Shown here in pieces: positions 25,868 to 33,583 of a DNA stretch of 64,000 bases. Below the pieces are notes generated by a model, which had not been told where the DNA came from, ran no database searches, and saw nothing but the letters and a program-made list of their open reading frames with translations. The position numbers were made by a program, and so were the translations under genes. This stretch comes from Oxalobacter paeniformigenes (GTDB lineage Bacteria; Pseudomonadota; Gammaproteobacteria; Burkholderiales; Burkholderiaceae_D). Location of the stretch: positions 124,001 to 188,000 of the forward strand of contig NZ_JAMKYL010000003.1 in NCBI RefSeq assembly GCF_027158465.1, given 5' to 3'. Position 1 is the first letter of the stretch; each line of letters begins with the position of its first letter.

Positions 25868-26074
25868 ATGAGCAGATTGAAGGAATGCAGAAAGAGGCAC
25901 GGTTTGTCGTTACAGTTTGTTTCCGGCGAATTGGGTATCAGTGCATCACATCTTTCGAGGATTGAGCGCGGTAAGCAAGTCCCATCGCCTAATCTTGCTG
26001 AACGTTTGTCCGAATTTTTTGAGGGCAAAATAAGAGAGATTGAAATTCTGTACCCGAAAAGGTTTTCGCAATGA
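25868..26074 (+). CDS. Cro-like XRE regulator
   Basis: 68-residue single-domain XRE protein (GLSLQFVSGELGISASHLSR and IERGKQVPSPNLAERLSEFF). Place and size fit a Cro-type repressor opposing CI. First gene of the rightward early operon. Confidence 0.85.
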   Translation: MSRLKECRKRHGLSLQFVSGELGISASHLSRIERGKQVPSPNLAERLSEFFEGKIREIEILYPKRFSQ

Positions 26075-26083
26075 GGACAGTTT

Positions 26084-26281
26084 ATGAAGCGCCGTGAGAA
26101 GCTGACCGATGAGGTGAAGGTCTGGCTGGGAGAAACGCTCAAGTCTGATCTGAAGGTGATTGCCGCGAGGCAGGGGTTCGATTCTCTGTCGCCGTTCATC
26201 CGAAAAATTCTCCGTGAGTTTGCGTATGGTCATGGTAGCGACCAGCGTGATCTATTGGCAGGGACGGTGAGGGACGATTAG
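26084..26281 (+). CDS. Small probable ribbon-helix-helix DNA-binding protein
   Basis: 65 residues. EVKVWLGETLKSDLKVIAAR followed by FDSLSPFIRKILREF reads as a beta strand plus two helices, as in Arc/MetJ-type regulators. The position after cro would suit a CII-like regulator. Function not established. Confidence 0.55.
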   Translation: MKRREKLTDEVKVWLGETLKSDLKVIAARQGFDSLSPFIRKILREFAYGHGSDQRDLLAGTVRDD

Positions 26282-26393
26282 GGGCGGAATTTGTTCAGAG
26301 GGAAGGGAAATGACTACAGAGCAAAAAGAGGATCAAAAGAAATTTGATCTTTTGTTGAATCTGTTCGATCTCATCGAAAAGAACATTGATTTG

Positions 26394-26840
26394 TCAATAA
26401 AACTGACGAGATCGAGCTTGAATTTCGATTATCTCCCGGCAGTTCGGGCAAAAAAGTCTGTATCCATCGTCGGTATCGTGCCTGAGGAGGACAAGCATGT
26501 CTTTATTAGCGCAAAGCTGGCAGAAGAACTGGGTTCTTTTGGCGCCAGATTCAGTGAGATTTTCGAGAGGATCAATACAGTCGTTTCTGACAAGGGCGCC
26601 ACAATCTCCGACGTTGACAAGCTTGTATTCACTTTTTATTTCGAGCGGTCGTTGCAGTTCATGAAGTTTCTCACGCGCTTCGATAAGTTCAGATTGCAAA
26701 GTAATGAGGGCTTGCTGAGCGCTAACGAGTTGGCCGAGTACATCACTTGCGTCCTTGAGGTTGATGGCCTTGATAGCGGTTTTGGCCGTGCCGATGGCGC
26801 TGGTAATAGCGGTGTAAATGGCAGTAAATGATTCGATCAT
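26394..26840 (-). CDS. Zinc-ribbon phage protein encoded against the early operon
   Basis: 148 residues. The N-terminal part MIESFTAIYTAITSAIGTAK and coiled coil (LITLQSELIEAREKLHELQR) are followed by a zinc ribbon with CQLC ... CPNC. This combination is common in small phage proteins of unknown function. AGGGG lies before the chosen start. A 173-residue frame on the opposite strand (26310-26831) overlaps it; the cysteine pairs favour this strand. Confidence 0.6.
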   Translation of the reverse strand: MIESFTAIYTAITSAIGTAKTAIKAINLKDASDVLGQLVSAQQALITLQSELIEAREKLHELQRPLEIKSEYKLVNVGDCGALVRNDCIDPLENLTESGAKRTQFFCQLCANKDMLVLLRHDTDDGYRLFCPNCREIIEIQARSRQFY

Positions 26841-26930
26841 AGGGGCCCTTTTGTGAAAGTTTGTAGTCGGAAACACAAGCATAGCATGGCTGTGTCCCCT
26901 GCTTTATAGATAGCCGAGATTGGTGTGGAA

Positions 26931-27125
26931 ATGAAGAGTGTTTCTGGAAAGGACTACCAATACGATGAGAAGGTGCTGACGCGGTACTTCATCGATGAAG
27001 GATGGACAGAACGATCGGCTATTGAACTGGCCAGAGGGATGATCGAACGCGGTTCATACCTTCCGGATCATGAGCATACGAAATATTTGAAGCTGGAGCG
27101 TGAAAGGCTGAGAGAAAAATCATGA
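26931..27125 (+). CDS. Small hypothetical early protein
   Basis: Not recognised. 64 residues, mostly helical and charged. An upstream GTG (26925) is a possible start. Its end overlaps the DUF1376 start by 4 bases, which places it in the replication operon. Confidence 0.55.
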   Translation: MKSVSGKDYQYDEKVLTRYFIDEGWTERSAIELARGMIERGSYLPDHEHTKYLKLERERLREKS

Positions 27126-28015
27126 ACTATTACGAACGGCATCTAGGCGATTACACCCGTGACACGGCTCATCTGTCCCTGCTGGAGCACGGTGTTTACA
27201 CAATCCTGCTGGATCGTTACTACATTTCCGAGCAGGGCATACCGGACGACAAAAAGTATCGTTATGCCAGGGCGCATAGCAAGGCCGAGCGCAAGGCGGT
27301 TGATGTCGTTCTGGACGAGTTTTTCCATCTTGAGAATGGCGTCTGGAAGAACGGTCGTGCAGAAGAGGAAATCGCGGACTATCAGAACAAGGCGCGCGCC
27401 AACAAGGGAAACGGGGCGAAGGGTGGACGTCCAAAGCGGATTTTCGATGAAACGGATGAAACCGAACGAAAACCCAAACAAAACCCAACAGAAACCCAGA
27501 CAAAACCCAACGATAACCCACAAGAAACCCACGAAGAACCCACGCAAAACCCTAACCAGTCCCCAGTAACCAGTATAAAAGAAACCCCCTCACTATCGTT
27601 CGGGGGTAAAGAAAGCGCGCCGGAAAAACCCAACGGAAACCCAACGGGTAACCCGGATGCGTTTGTGGAGAAACCCGGCGATATTTCATCGGTTTTGCGA
27701 CAGTACGGGATACAGGGCAATCCGCAGCATCCGAAGGTCATTGCTCTGGCGGATCATCGCATACGGATCGGCACCGTGGCCGCGGCTTGCCAGCTTGCAC
27801 GTGACCGAAAACCGAACGAGCGAATACCCGCAGGCTATGTGATCGCCATCCTCGAGGGATGGTTGCGCGAAGCTGAAAATTCTGGAGAAACCGAGATCAG
27901 ACCGAAGGAAACACGAGATGCGGAAAATCAGCGAATACTTGACGAACTCACCGGACGGACACGCAGAGCCAATGAGGCCCGAACAATCGACGCGCAAGCC
28001 CGCTTCGTTGGATAA
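27122..28015 (+). CDS. DUF1376 (YdaU-like) replication protein carrying the iteron array
   Basis: Counterpart of a lambda O-type initiator by place. The N-terminal DUF1376 domain (MNYYERHLGDYTRDTAHLSL, then HGVYTILLDRYY) covers residues 1-90. A low-complexity Asn/Pro/Thr/Lys linker (about 110-180) comes from an 11-bp DNA repeat in its coding sequence. The C-terminal part (VLRQYGIQGNPQHPKVIALA onward) resembles partner-binding domains of such initiators. 297 residues; overlaps the next gene by 98 bases. Confidence 0.85.
   Translation: MNYYERHLGDYTRDTAHLSLLEHGVYTILLDRYYISEQGIPDDKKYRYARAHSKAERKAVDVVLDEFFHLENGVWKNGRAEEEIADYQNKARANKGNGAKGGRPKRIFDETDETERKPKQNPTETQTKPNDNPQETHEEPTQNPNQSPVTSIKETPSLSFGGKESAPEKPNGNPTGNPDAFVEKPGDISSVLRQYGIQGNPQHPKVIALADHRIRIGTVAAACQLARDRKPNERIPAGYVIAILEGWLREAENSGETEIRPKETRDAENQRILDELTGRTRRANEARTIDAQARFVG
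27471..27552 (+). repeat. Iteron array, eight AACCC units at exact 11-bp spacing
   Basis: AACCC starts at 27471, 27482, 27493, 27504, 27515, 27526, 27537 and 27548, always 11 bases apart. A second group follows at 27627, 27638 and 27650. Eleven is not a multiple of three, so the encoded residues do not repeat; the selection must act on DNA. The place inside an O-like gene suits a phage replication origin. Confidence 0.75.
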
Positions 28016-28559
28016 CGTCGAGGCGCTCTTTGCGAAGTTTTCCGCCATGTACGGCACTCGCTTCGCACAGATGTGGAAAGGTACGGATCTGTCTGTCGTG
28101 AAAGTCACGTGGGCGGATGCACTGTCCGGGCTTACCGTGCGAGAAGTCAGAACTGGTCTTGAAGCATGCAAGATGCGTCCATGGCCGCCCACATTGCCGG
28201 AATTTTTGCTTATGTGCCGGCAGGATCAAGACTTCGAAAAAGCGTTTGCCGAAGCACAGGAACAGGTTTGCAAGCGGCAATCGGGGAAAGATGTCTGGTC
28301 GAAAAAAGCTGTTTACTGGACTGCTGTTGAATTCGGCTTTTTCGATTTGAGGTGTTCATCATGGGAATCTGCCAAGAAAAAATGGTCCCGGATTTTTTCT
28401 GCGAATCTTTCTCGTGATGACGAATTGCCTGACGTGCCTGAATTTCGTCATGCGTTGCCTGCTCCTGGTGAATCAGTCACGGACAGACAAACTGCTCTTG
28501 AAAAACTTGCTGAATTGAAACGACGTTTATCGCAAAAGGGGGATCTATGTGCGATTTGA
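27918..28559 (+). CDS. Phage replication protein P-like (helicase loader candidate)
   Basis: 213 residues. DNVEALFAKFSAMYGTRFAQ and VTWADALSGLTVREV, then MRPWPPTLPEFLLMCR, match the lambda P-type family that brings host helicase to the origin. It directly follows and overlaps the initiator-like gene, as O and P do. Start at 27918; ATG 27972 is an alternative. Confidence 0.75.
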   Translation: MRKISEYLTNSPDGHAEPMRPEQSTRKPASLDNVEALFAKFSAMYGTRFAQMWKGTDLSVVKVTWADALSGLTVREVRTGLEACKMRPWPPTLPEFLLMCRQDQDFEKAFAEAQEQVCKRQSGKDVWSKKAVYWTAVEFGFFDLRCSSWESAKKKWSRIFSANLSRDDELPDVPEFRHALPAPGESVTDRQTALEKLAELKRRLSQKGDLCAI

Positions 28560-28735
28560 AAACAGGGCAAAAGGTGATTACGCCATCCGGACGGCTGGCG
28601 ACGGTCAGGAAAGTTTTATCTGGTCCTTTTAGAAGGGATGCTTTCGACAGGGTTGTTTGTCAATACGATGATGTCGAAAACGATCAGAAAAATCTTGTCA
28701 CGCTGCAACCGCACCTGTTGAAGAAAGCGAATTGA
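28547..28735 (+). CDS. Small hypothetical phage protein
   Basis: 62 residues, beta-rich (TGQKVITPSGRLATVRKVLS, RVVCQYDD), reminiscent of small SH3-like folds. GGGGG precedes the ATG, inside the end of the previous gene. Confidence 0.6.
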   Translation: MCDLKTGQKVITPSGRLATVRKVLSGPFRRDAFDRVVCQYDDVENDQKNLVTLQPHLLKKAN

Positions 28736-28737
28736 AA

Positions 28738-29082
28738 ATGAAACCGTCGATCCTTGCGCTGGGGCGCATGAAAACAGGTCAGATGAACAAGACAGAGACT
28801 GAGTATGCGGAGCATCTTCAGATTTTGAAAAACTGCGGCGAGATAGCCTGGTACCGGTTCGAGGGCATGAAGTTCAGGCTGGCGGACAACACGTTTTACA
28901 CGCCGGATTTCGCGGTGATGCGATCCGACGGCAGGCTTGAGATGCACGAAGTCAAGGGGTACTGGCACGACGACGCAAGAGTGAAGATCAAGGTCGCTGC
29001 CGAGATGTATCCGGTCGAGTTCTTGGCGGTCAGGAAGAAAACAAGACGTGATGGGCTGGGATGGAAGATAGAGCGTTTCTGA
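28738..29082 (+). CDS. DUF1064 family PD-(D/E)XK-like nuclease
   Basis: 114 residues. TETEYAEHLQILKNCGEIAW, then TFYTPDFAVMRSDGRLEMHE and VKGYW supply the Asp and Glu-x-Lys of a PD-(D/E)XK nuclease. Phage DUF1064 proteins are thought to be resolvase- or RusA-like endonucleases; the substrate is not known here. ATG 28738 is preferred over TTG 28732. Confidence 0.8.
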   Translation: MKPSILALGRMKTGQMNKTETEYAEHLQILKNCGEIAWYRFEGMKFRLADNTFYTPDFAVMRSDGRLEMHEVKGYWHDDARVKIKVAAEMYPVEFLAVRKKTRRDGLGWKIERF

Positions 29083-29252
29083 TTTCTGGCTTGCTTCCGC
29101 GTTTCGCTGCCATGTGGCTGATCGATGCGTCGATGGAAGGTGAACAGGGCAGCAAGAAAAGGATGATTGCGATAGATGAGGCTACGGAAAAATGCAGGTC
29201 GCTGTTCCCGGAGCGCTTCCGGCCAGAAGCATCCCGCCGCGAAATTGACTGA
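29061..29252 (+). CDS. Small hypothetical phage protein
   Basis: 63 residues, helical (LPRFAAMWLIDASMEGEQGS). Overlaps both the nuclease gene and the following helix-turn-helix gene. Function unknown. Confidence 0.5.
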   Translation: MEDRAFLISGLLPRFAAMWLIDASMEGEQGSKKRMIAIDEATEKCRSLFPERFRPEASRREID

Positions 29253-29373
29253 CAACGAAGTCGAGTTGATCAGGCAGTTGCATGAAGACGGAATGAGCAT
29301 CCGTGCCATTGCGCGGAAAATGGAAATTTCAAAATCGCAGGTGTGCAGGATTGTGAATTATGACAGCAGGTAG
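29176..29373 (+). CDS. Small helix-turn-helix protein
   Basis: 65 residues. KLTDNEVELIRQLHEDGMSI and RAIARKMEISKSQVCRIV form a recombinase-type helix-turn-helix (Hin-like HTH_7). The basic first 20 residues overlap the previous gene in another frame. Likely a late-early transcription regulator of this phage type. Confidence 0.6.
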   Translation: MRLRKNAGRCSRSASGQKHPAAKLTDNEVELIRQLHEDGMSIRAIARKMEISKSQVCRIVNYDSR

Positions 29374-29374
29374 A

Positions 29375-29404
29375 TTGACACAGATTACAGGGCGCGGATA
29401 TACT
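29375..29404 (+). promoter_or_regulatory. Promoter of C4 copy 2
   Basis: Consensus TTGACA (29375-29380) and TATACT (29399-29404), 18-base spacer. The start point would fall at about 29411, the first base of the RNA. Confidence 0.8.
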
Positions 29405-29410
29405 GATTCT

Positions 29411-29638
29411 GCACCGGAAAAAGACGGTGTCGGGATTGGCGTCCCGATAATACACGGCGGACAACCGCCATCAGCGCGGTTTTTTTATGTCCGTGTGTCT
29501 CCTGTTATGGGCAGACTGTATGGGGTGCAGCAATGCACGCCGGTTCCGTGTACCCGGTACGCCAACCTGTATAGTCTTGCCCGCCCTGATTGGCGTCAGG
29601 GAAGGCAAGTTTCAGAAACTTGTACACGGAGACACATC
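29411..29638 (+). ncRNA. c4: C4-family antisense RNA and target leader, copy 2
   Basis: Hairpin 29411-29430; hairpin 29431-29446 with loop TTGGCG (29436-29441); box TACACGG (29451-29457); outer stem 29458-29463/29488-29493 around ACCGC/GCGGT and a T run; hairpin 29522-29541 with GCAA loop and the same G-G mismatch as the other copies; complementary boxes CCGTGTA (29546-29552) and ACGCCAA (29559-29565); outer stem 29576-29581/29604-29609 around hairpin 29584-29601 with loop TTGGCG; hairpin 29606-29622; second TACACGG (29623-29629) next to the GGAG of the gene at 29639. Stems are kept by compensating changes relative to copies 1 and 3. Confidence 0.85.
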
Positions 29639-29989
29639 ATGTCCAATCAATCCATTGCTACGTCTGTAGCACCCGTCATTGATATTCCATTTCTCAAAAT
29701 CCCCCGGTTCCCGGCTGCGATCATATCCGAGCAAATCGACACCATTGAAAAGACGCTGGCGGAACAACATCGCACGCGCCGACTGATGTTGCTCTTTCTG
29801 TCGTATGACAGTGAAACCTTCATCGAAAAAGCAAAAGCGATCATAGATGGTGATGAAGACATTTACATGGAAGCGATCGAAGCACTGGACGATTACCAGA
29901 AGAAACTGAAATCGCTTTCCGAGCTGGCCAATTCTGCATTCGCAAGATTTCTTTGGGTCGGTGAATACGTTTCGAGAAAAGGAGCCTGA
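29639..29989 (+). CDS. Small protein under C4 copy 2 control
   Basis: 116 residues, no family recognised. Its first residues MSNQSIATSVAPV resemble the start of the antirepressor at 53324 (MSHSIATSVASF), after which the two differ. The rest is helical (TIEKTLAEQHRTRRLMLLFL, EALDDYQKKLKSLSELANSA). Overlap of its end with the Shine-Dalgarno of the next gene suggests coupling to the Rha-KilAC antirepressor, so it may play the leader role that icd plays in P1. Confidence 0.65.
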   Translation: MSNQSIATSVAPVIDIPFLKIPRFPAAIISEQIDTIEKTLAEQHRTRRLMLLFLSYDSETFIEKAKAIIDGDEDIYMEAIEALDDYQKKLKSLSELANSAFARFLWVGEYVSRKGA

Positions 29990-29991
29990 TC

Positions 29992-30774
29992 ATGAAAAAC
30001 ATGAACACAGAAGAAAAGAATGAACTGGTCGCAATGGTCGACGGCGAAGCGACAACTACGTCCCTCATTATTGCAGAAGGAACCGGTGTTGAACACGCTT
30101 CAATTATGAAGCTGATCAGGAATAATCTTAATGATTTCAATGAGTTCGGCTTGGTCAGATTTGAAATCCGACCAAGATTGCAAGGGCAGCATGGTGGCGG
30201 CGATACCGAATATGCCATTCTGAATGAACAGCAAGCAACGCTTCTTTTCTCGTACATGCGCAATTCGGAAATCGTCAAGCAGTTCAAGATCCGGCTGGTC
30301 AAGAAGTTCTATGAAATGCGGGACACTATCAGGAATGGATTTGATGTTAATAGCCTGTCCAGAATGGATATCCTGAAACTGGCGATGGAATCAGAACAGG
30401 AACGCCTGAGGCTTGAAAATGAAAACCGGTTGCTTGAAAACAAGGTAGCGGAACAGACACCGAAGGCAGAAGGATTTGACAGGATAGCCAATGCGGATGG
30501 GCTGTTGAACCTGACCAACGCAGCCAAAAGCCTGAACGTCCGTCCTAAAGACCTGTTCGATTTCCTGCAAGCGAAAAAATGGATATACCGACGTGTCGGA
30601 GGGAGGAGTTACAACGCTTATCAGGACAAAATCCAGTGCGGTTATCTCACCCATAAGGTATATGCCATGACACTGGATGACGGGACAGAACGTATCCGGG
30701 AGCAGGTTGTTGTCACTCCGAGAGGGTTGACCAAACTGGCGTCCATCGTTCCGCGTGAAGCGGTTCTTGTGTGA
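29992..30774 (+). CDS. Rha-KilAC phage antirepressor
   Basis: 260 residues. N-terminal Rha (pRha) domain (SLIIAEGTGVEHASIMKLIR, then LLFSYMRNSEIVKQFKIRL), a short coiled coil (ESEQERLRLENENRLLENKV), and a C-terminal KilAC/ANT domain (DGLLNLTNAAKSLNVRPKDL, YQDKIQCGYLTHKVYAMTL). Such proteins act as antirepressors or lytic regulators. AAGGAG precedes the start. Probably translated in step with the small gene before it, hence indirectly controlled by C4 copy 2. Confidence 0.88.
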   Translation: MKNMNTEEKNELVAMVDGEATTTSLIIAEGTGVEHASIMKLIRNNLNDFNEFGLVRFEIRPRLQGQHGGGDTEYAILNEQQATLLFSYMRNSEIVKQFKIRLVKKFYEMRDTIRNGFDVNSLSRMDILKLAMESEQERLRLENENRLLENKVAEQTPKAEGFDRIANADGLLNLTNAAKSLNVRPKDLFDFLQAKKWIYRRVGGRSYNAYQDKIQCGYLTHKVYAMTLDDGTERIREQVVVTPRGLTKLASIVPREAVLV

Positions 30775-30782
30775 TAGAAGAG

Positions 30783-30807
30783 AAGACCCGCGTAATGCGG
30801 GTCTTTT
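30783..30807 (+). terminator. Terminator of the rightward early operon
   Basis: A 9-bp stem (AAGACCCGC and complement, loop GTAAT) followed by T residues, eight bases after the antirepressor stop. Confidence 0.8.
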
Positions 30808-30835
30808 CAGGAAGGAAAGGGAAAACAATGACAGA

Positions 30836-31120
30836 TTACTGTACGGCTTCAAGCAGGATATCGGGATGTTTTTCAGCGACCCGAATCAGTGTTCTGGCAG
30901 CGCCGGAAGGAGTACGTTTTCCTTGTTCCCAAGCTTGCAGAGTACGGACAGATACACCGATCAGCGTGGCGAAATCGGATTGTGACATTTTGATATTGTT
31001 TCGTGCGCGAATTACGTCAGGAACCGAAACAGTGGTTGTTCTGGCTGCTTTTCCGGCTTTCATCTGTTTAACGGATTCCAGTAGCGTATCGCAAAACGCT
31101 TGCATTTCCTTATCCATCAA
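30836..31120 (-). CDS. HigA/NadS-like XRE antitoxin
   Basis: 94 residues. N-terminal helix, then VSVPDVIRARNNIKMSQSDF and ATLIGVSVRTLQAWEQGKRT, an XRE fold of the kind paired with RelE-like toxins. Overlaps the toxin end by about 10 bases. Autoregulator by family. Confidence 0.85.
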   Translation of the reverse strand: MMDKEMQAFCDTLLESVKQMKAGKAARTTTVSVPDVIRARNNIKMSQSDFATLIGVSVRTLQAWEQGKRTPSGAARTLIRVAEKHPDILLEAVQ

Positions 31121-31421
31121 GAGCCTCTTTCAATTTCTTGAGAAAACTGGCGGGCAAATTATCGAATTTCGTCTTGGTATAGGCCAAGAGAAGCCATATA
31201 TGCCCTTGATCCAACGTATTGTAGTAGATCACACGAACTCCGCCGCTTTTACCCATTCCGCTTCGTTTCCAGCGAACCTTGCGAAGCCCGGAAGTGCCAG
31301 GGACAACATCACCGGCAAAAGGATTGTTCGCAATCCAGGAAATGAATTCAAGGCGTTCAGCCTCAGTCCATATTTCTTCAATGGATTTTTGAAAAACGGG
31401 GGTTTCGGAAATCGTGTACAT
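31110..31421 (-). CDS. RelE/ParE-superfamily toxin
   Basis: 103 residues from MYTISETPVF. Fold marks are ERLEFISWIANNPFAGDVVP, GLRKVRWKRSGMGKSGGVRV and IYYNTLDQGHIWLLLAYTK with terminal lysines. Expected ribosome-dependent mRNase. The frame is open six codons further upstream. A TATAAT-like -10 box lies just before the gene. Second toxin-antitoxin pair of the prophage, inserted between early and late genes in reverse orientation. Confidence 0.86.
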   Translation of the reverse strand: MYTISETPVFQKSIEEIWTEAERLEFISWIANNPFAGDVVPGTSGLRKVRWKRSGMGKSGGVRVIYYNTLDQGHIWLLLAYTKTKFDNLPASFLKKLKEALDG

Positions 31422-31450
31422 ATAATAATTATACCACAATGTAGTACAAA

Positions 31451-31825
31451 ATGAAGAGACTTACACAGAAACAGGAAAACTTTTGTCTTGCCTATATCGA
31501 GACCAGGAATGCGTCTGAGGCTTATCGGAGGGTGTATAACGCGAAGGGCATGAAGCCTGAAACGGTCAATAGAAATGCCAAGGCACTGCTGGACAACAAC
31601 AAGATTGCAACAAGACTTGAAGAGCTTCGGAAACCTGTAACAGAAAGCGCACAGATCACACTGGCGCAGCATTTGTCCACGCTGGAAGAATTGCGGGAGC
31701 TGGCGAAAGAAGAAGGCAAGTACGGACCTGCGATACAGGCTGAAATCGCCAGGGGGAAGGCGGCAGGTCTGTATGTCGAACGGTCGCATATCGATGGCGA
31801 GATAACCGTCAGGTGGGATGAATGA
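31451..31825 (+). CDS. terS: Terminase small subunit
   Basis: DNA-recognition part of the packaging motor. TQKQENFCLAYIETRNASEA and YRRVYNAKGMKPETVNRNAK are the Terminase_2-type helix-turn-helix. The C-terminal part binds the large subunit. 124 residues; stop overlaps the large-subunit start by 4 bases. Confidence 0.92.
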   Translation: MKRLTQKQENFCLAYIETRNASEAYRRVYNAKGMKPETVNRNAKALLDNNKIATRLEELRKPVTESAQITLAQHLSTLEELRELAKEEGKYGPAIQAEIARGKAAGLYVERSHIDGEITVRWDE

Positions 31826-33102
31826 TCGTCAAGATACCGTACAAACCGCGTCATCCGAAGGTTCATGCATTGCTTGAATCGCACCGGTTCATCACGGTGG
31901 TTGCGCATCGGCGATTCGGCAAAACGGTGCTGGCCGTGAATCATCTCATCAAGGGAGCCGTGAAATGCCAAAAGCGTGCCGGACGTTTCGGTTATATCGC
32001 GCCCTATCTCAATCAGGCGAAGATGATCGCGTGGGATTACCTGCGGTATTACACGGCGCCGATTCCTGGCATCAAGGTCAATGCGTCCGAGCTTTCGACC
32101 ACACTTCCAAACGGCGCGATGATCCGGATTTTCGGCGCCGACAATCCGGATGCGCTGCGCGGCGGGTACTTCGATATCGTGGTGCTGGATGAAGTGGCGC
32201 AGATGAAACCGGAAGTCTGGCATGAAATCATCCGGCCGGCATTGGCAGATCGTGGCGGGTCTGCGGTGTTCATTGGTACGCCGAAAGGCCAGAATCTTTT
32301 CAAAGGATTGTTCGACAGGGGATTGAAAGGCGATGATCCGGAATGGACATCGGTCATGTATCGTGCGGACGAAACCGGTGTGATCGATGAAAAGGAACTG
32401 TCCAGCTTGCGTGATGAGATGAGTGATAATGCGTACCGGCAGGAATTCTTGTGCGACTTTTCGGCGGAATCGGATGACATCCTGATACCGATCGATCTGG
32501 TATCGGAATCGGCGAAACGCCAGTATGTCGAACGGGATATTGCCTATGCACCGATCATTATCGGAGTGGATGTCGCGCGTTTCGGTGATGATGCGACAGT
32601 GTTTTTCAAGCGTCAGGGATTGGTTGCTTTCGAGCCGGTTGTCATACGGAAACTGGACAATATGGCGGTTGCTGATCGGCTGGTCAGCTTCATCGCCGAG
32701 AATCGTCCGGATGCCGTTTTCGTGGATGCCGGCGCTGGCGCGGGGGTGATCGATCGTGTCCGGCAGCTGGGATGCGATGTCACGGAAGTGGCTTTCGGTG
32801 CGCGGGCATTGTCGGAAAAGTACAAGAACCGTCGTGCGGAAATGTGGATAGAAATGGCGGCATGGTTGCGTTCCGGCGGGATGATACCGAATCACGAAAC
32901 GCTGAAAGCCGATTTGTCGGCGCCGACATACCTGTTCGATGCTTCCGGAAAAATGATGCTGGAGAGCAAGGAAAAAATCAAGGAACGTCTGGGGCGTTCG
33001 CCTGATCTGGCCGATGCGCTGGCCCTCACATTTGCCGCGCCGGTTCGCAAGTCCAATGAAAAAACAGAGCGCGTGGAATACAACCCGCTTGACGCGTTCT
33101 AG
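31822..33102 (+). CDS. terL: Terminase large subunit
   Basis: ATPase-nuclease that drives DNA into the capsid. Walker A-like HRRFGKT at residues 29-35 and Walker B DIVVLDE near residue 120. The C-terminal nuclease domain has IIGVDVARFGDD, VFVDAGAGAGV and DLADALALTF with the metal-binding acids. 426 residues, full length. Confidence 0.95.
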   Translation: MIVKIPYKPRHPKVHALLESHRFITVVAHRRFGKTVLAVNHLIKGAVKCQKRAGRFGYIAPYLNQAKMIAWDYLRYYTAPIPGIKVNASELSTTLPNGAMIRIFGADNPDALRGGYFDIVVLDEVAQMKPEVWHEIIRPALADRGGSAVFIGTPKGQNLFKGLFDRGLKGDDPEWTSVMYRADETGVIDEKELSSLRDEMSDNAYRQEFLCDFSAESDDILIPIDLVSESAKRQYVERDIAYAPIIIGVDVARFGDDATVFFKRQGLVAFEPVVIRKLDNMAVADRLVSFIAENRPDAVFVDAGAGAGVIDRVRQLGCDVTEVAFGARALSEKYKNRRAEMWIEMAAWLRSGGMIPNHETLKADLSAPTYLFDASGKMMLESKEKIKERLGRSPDLADALALTFAAPVRKSNEKTERVEYNPLDAF

Positions 33103-33141
33103 TGTCCCATATGTCCATTCCTGTTGGTTCATTATTCGGGA

Positions 33142-33582
33142 ATGGCAATCAAATTTCAAAAAAATGGCGTAACGCTTGAATTTCTCGATCCGGGAAAAAT
33201 AGACGCGGTTTGGCCGTCTGTCGAAAAACTTGTTGACCGCCTGGAAAAAAAAGCGGTGCACGGCGAATTTACCAAAGAGGATGTCAAAGACCTTGCCAAA
33301 AAAGGCATTGTCGGAATAGGCGTTGCCTACGATGACGACGGTATTTTCATGCTCATGGCTTTTGAGGATGTGGTTTATCCGAAGGCGACCGCCGTCAACG
33401 TGCTGGCGATGGCAGGCGAAAGACTGGACGAGTTCATGACGCTGTTTTTGCCACCATTCAAGGATTTCCTGAGGAACCAAGGGGTGTCGTGGATTGAATG
33501 CAATGTATCGCCCGGTATGGAGCGAATGCATCACCGATACGGATTCAGGACGGTTTATCGCAATTTACGTTTAGAGGTCTGA
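33142..33582 (+). CDS. GNAT-like phage protein
   Basis: 146 residues from MAIKFQKNGV. The order of strands and helices (GIVGIGVAYDDDGIFMLMAF, then LPPFKDFLRNQGVSWIECNV and GMERMHHRYGFRTVYRNLRL) reads as a GNAT acetyltransferase-like fold. Proteins of this sort often lie between terminase and portal in T7-like phages. Function unknown. An upstream TTG (33124) is a weaker start. Confidence 0.6.
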   Translation: MAIKFQKNGVTLEFLDPGKIDAVWPSVEKLVDRLEKKAVHGEFTKEDVKDLAKKGIVGIGVAYDDDGIFMLMAFEDVVYPKATAVNVLAMAGERLDEFMTLFLPPFKDFLRNQGVSWIECNVSPGMERMHHRYGFRTVYRNLRLEV

Positions 33583-33583
33583 C

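Noticed and set aside
26310..26831. 173-codon plus-strand frame with a fair Shine-Dalgarno
   Set aside because: Overlapped almost wholly by the minus-strand gene with two cysteine pairs of a zinc ribbon. Not listed as a gene, though a short real N-terminus cannot be excluded.
27122..28015. Polymorphic coding repeat as explanation of the Asn/Pro/Lys/Thr linker
   Set aside because: The DNA period is 11, not a multiple of three, so the peptide is not periodic; a DNA-level function is the better explanation.
31522..33534. 670-codon open frame on the minus strand opposite terS and terL
   Set aside because: Shadow of well-supported terminase genes with intact motifs; no family features in the antisense translation.
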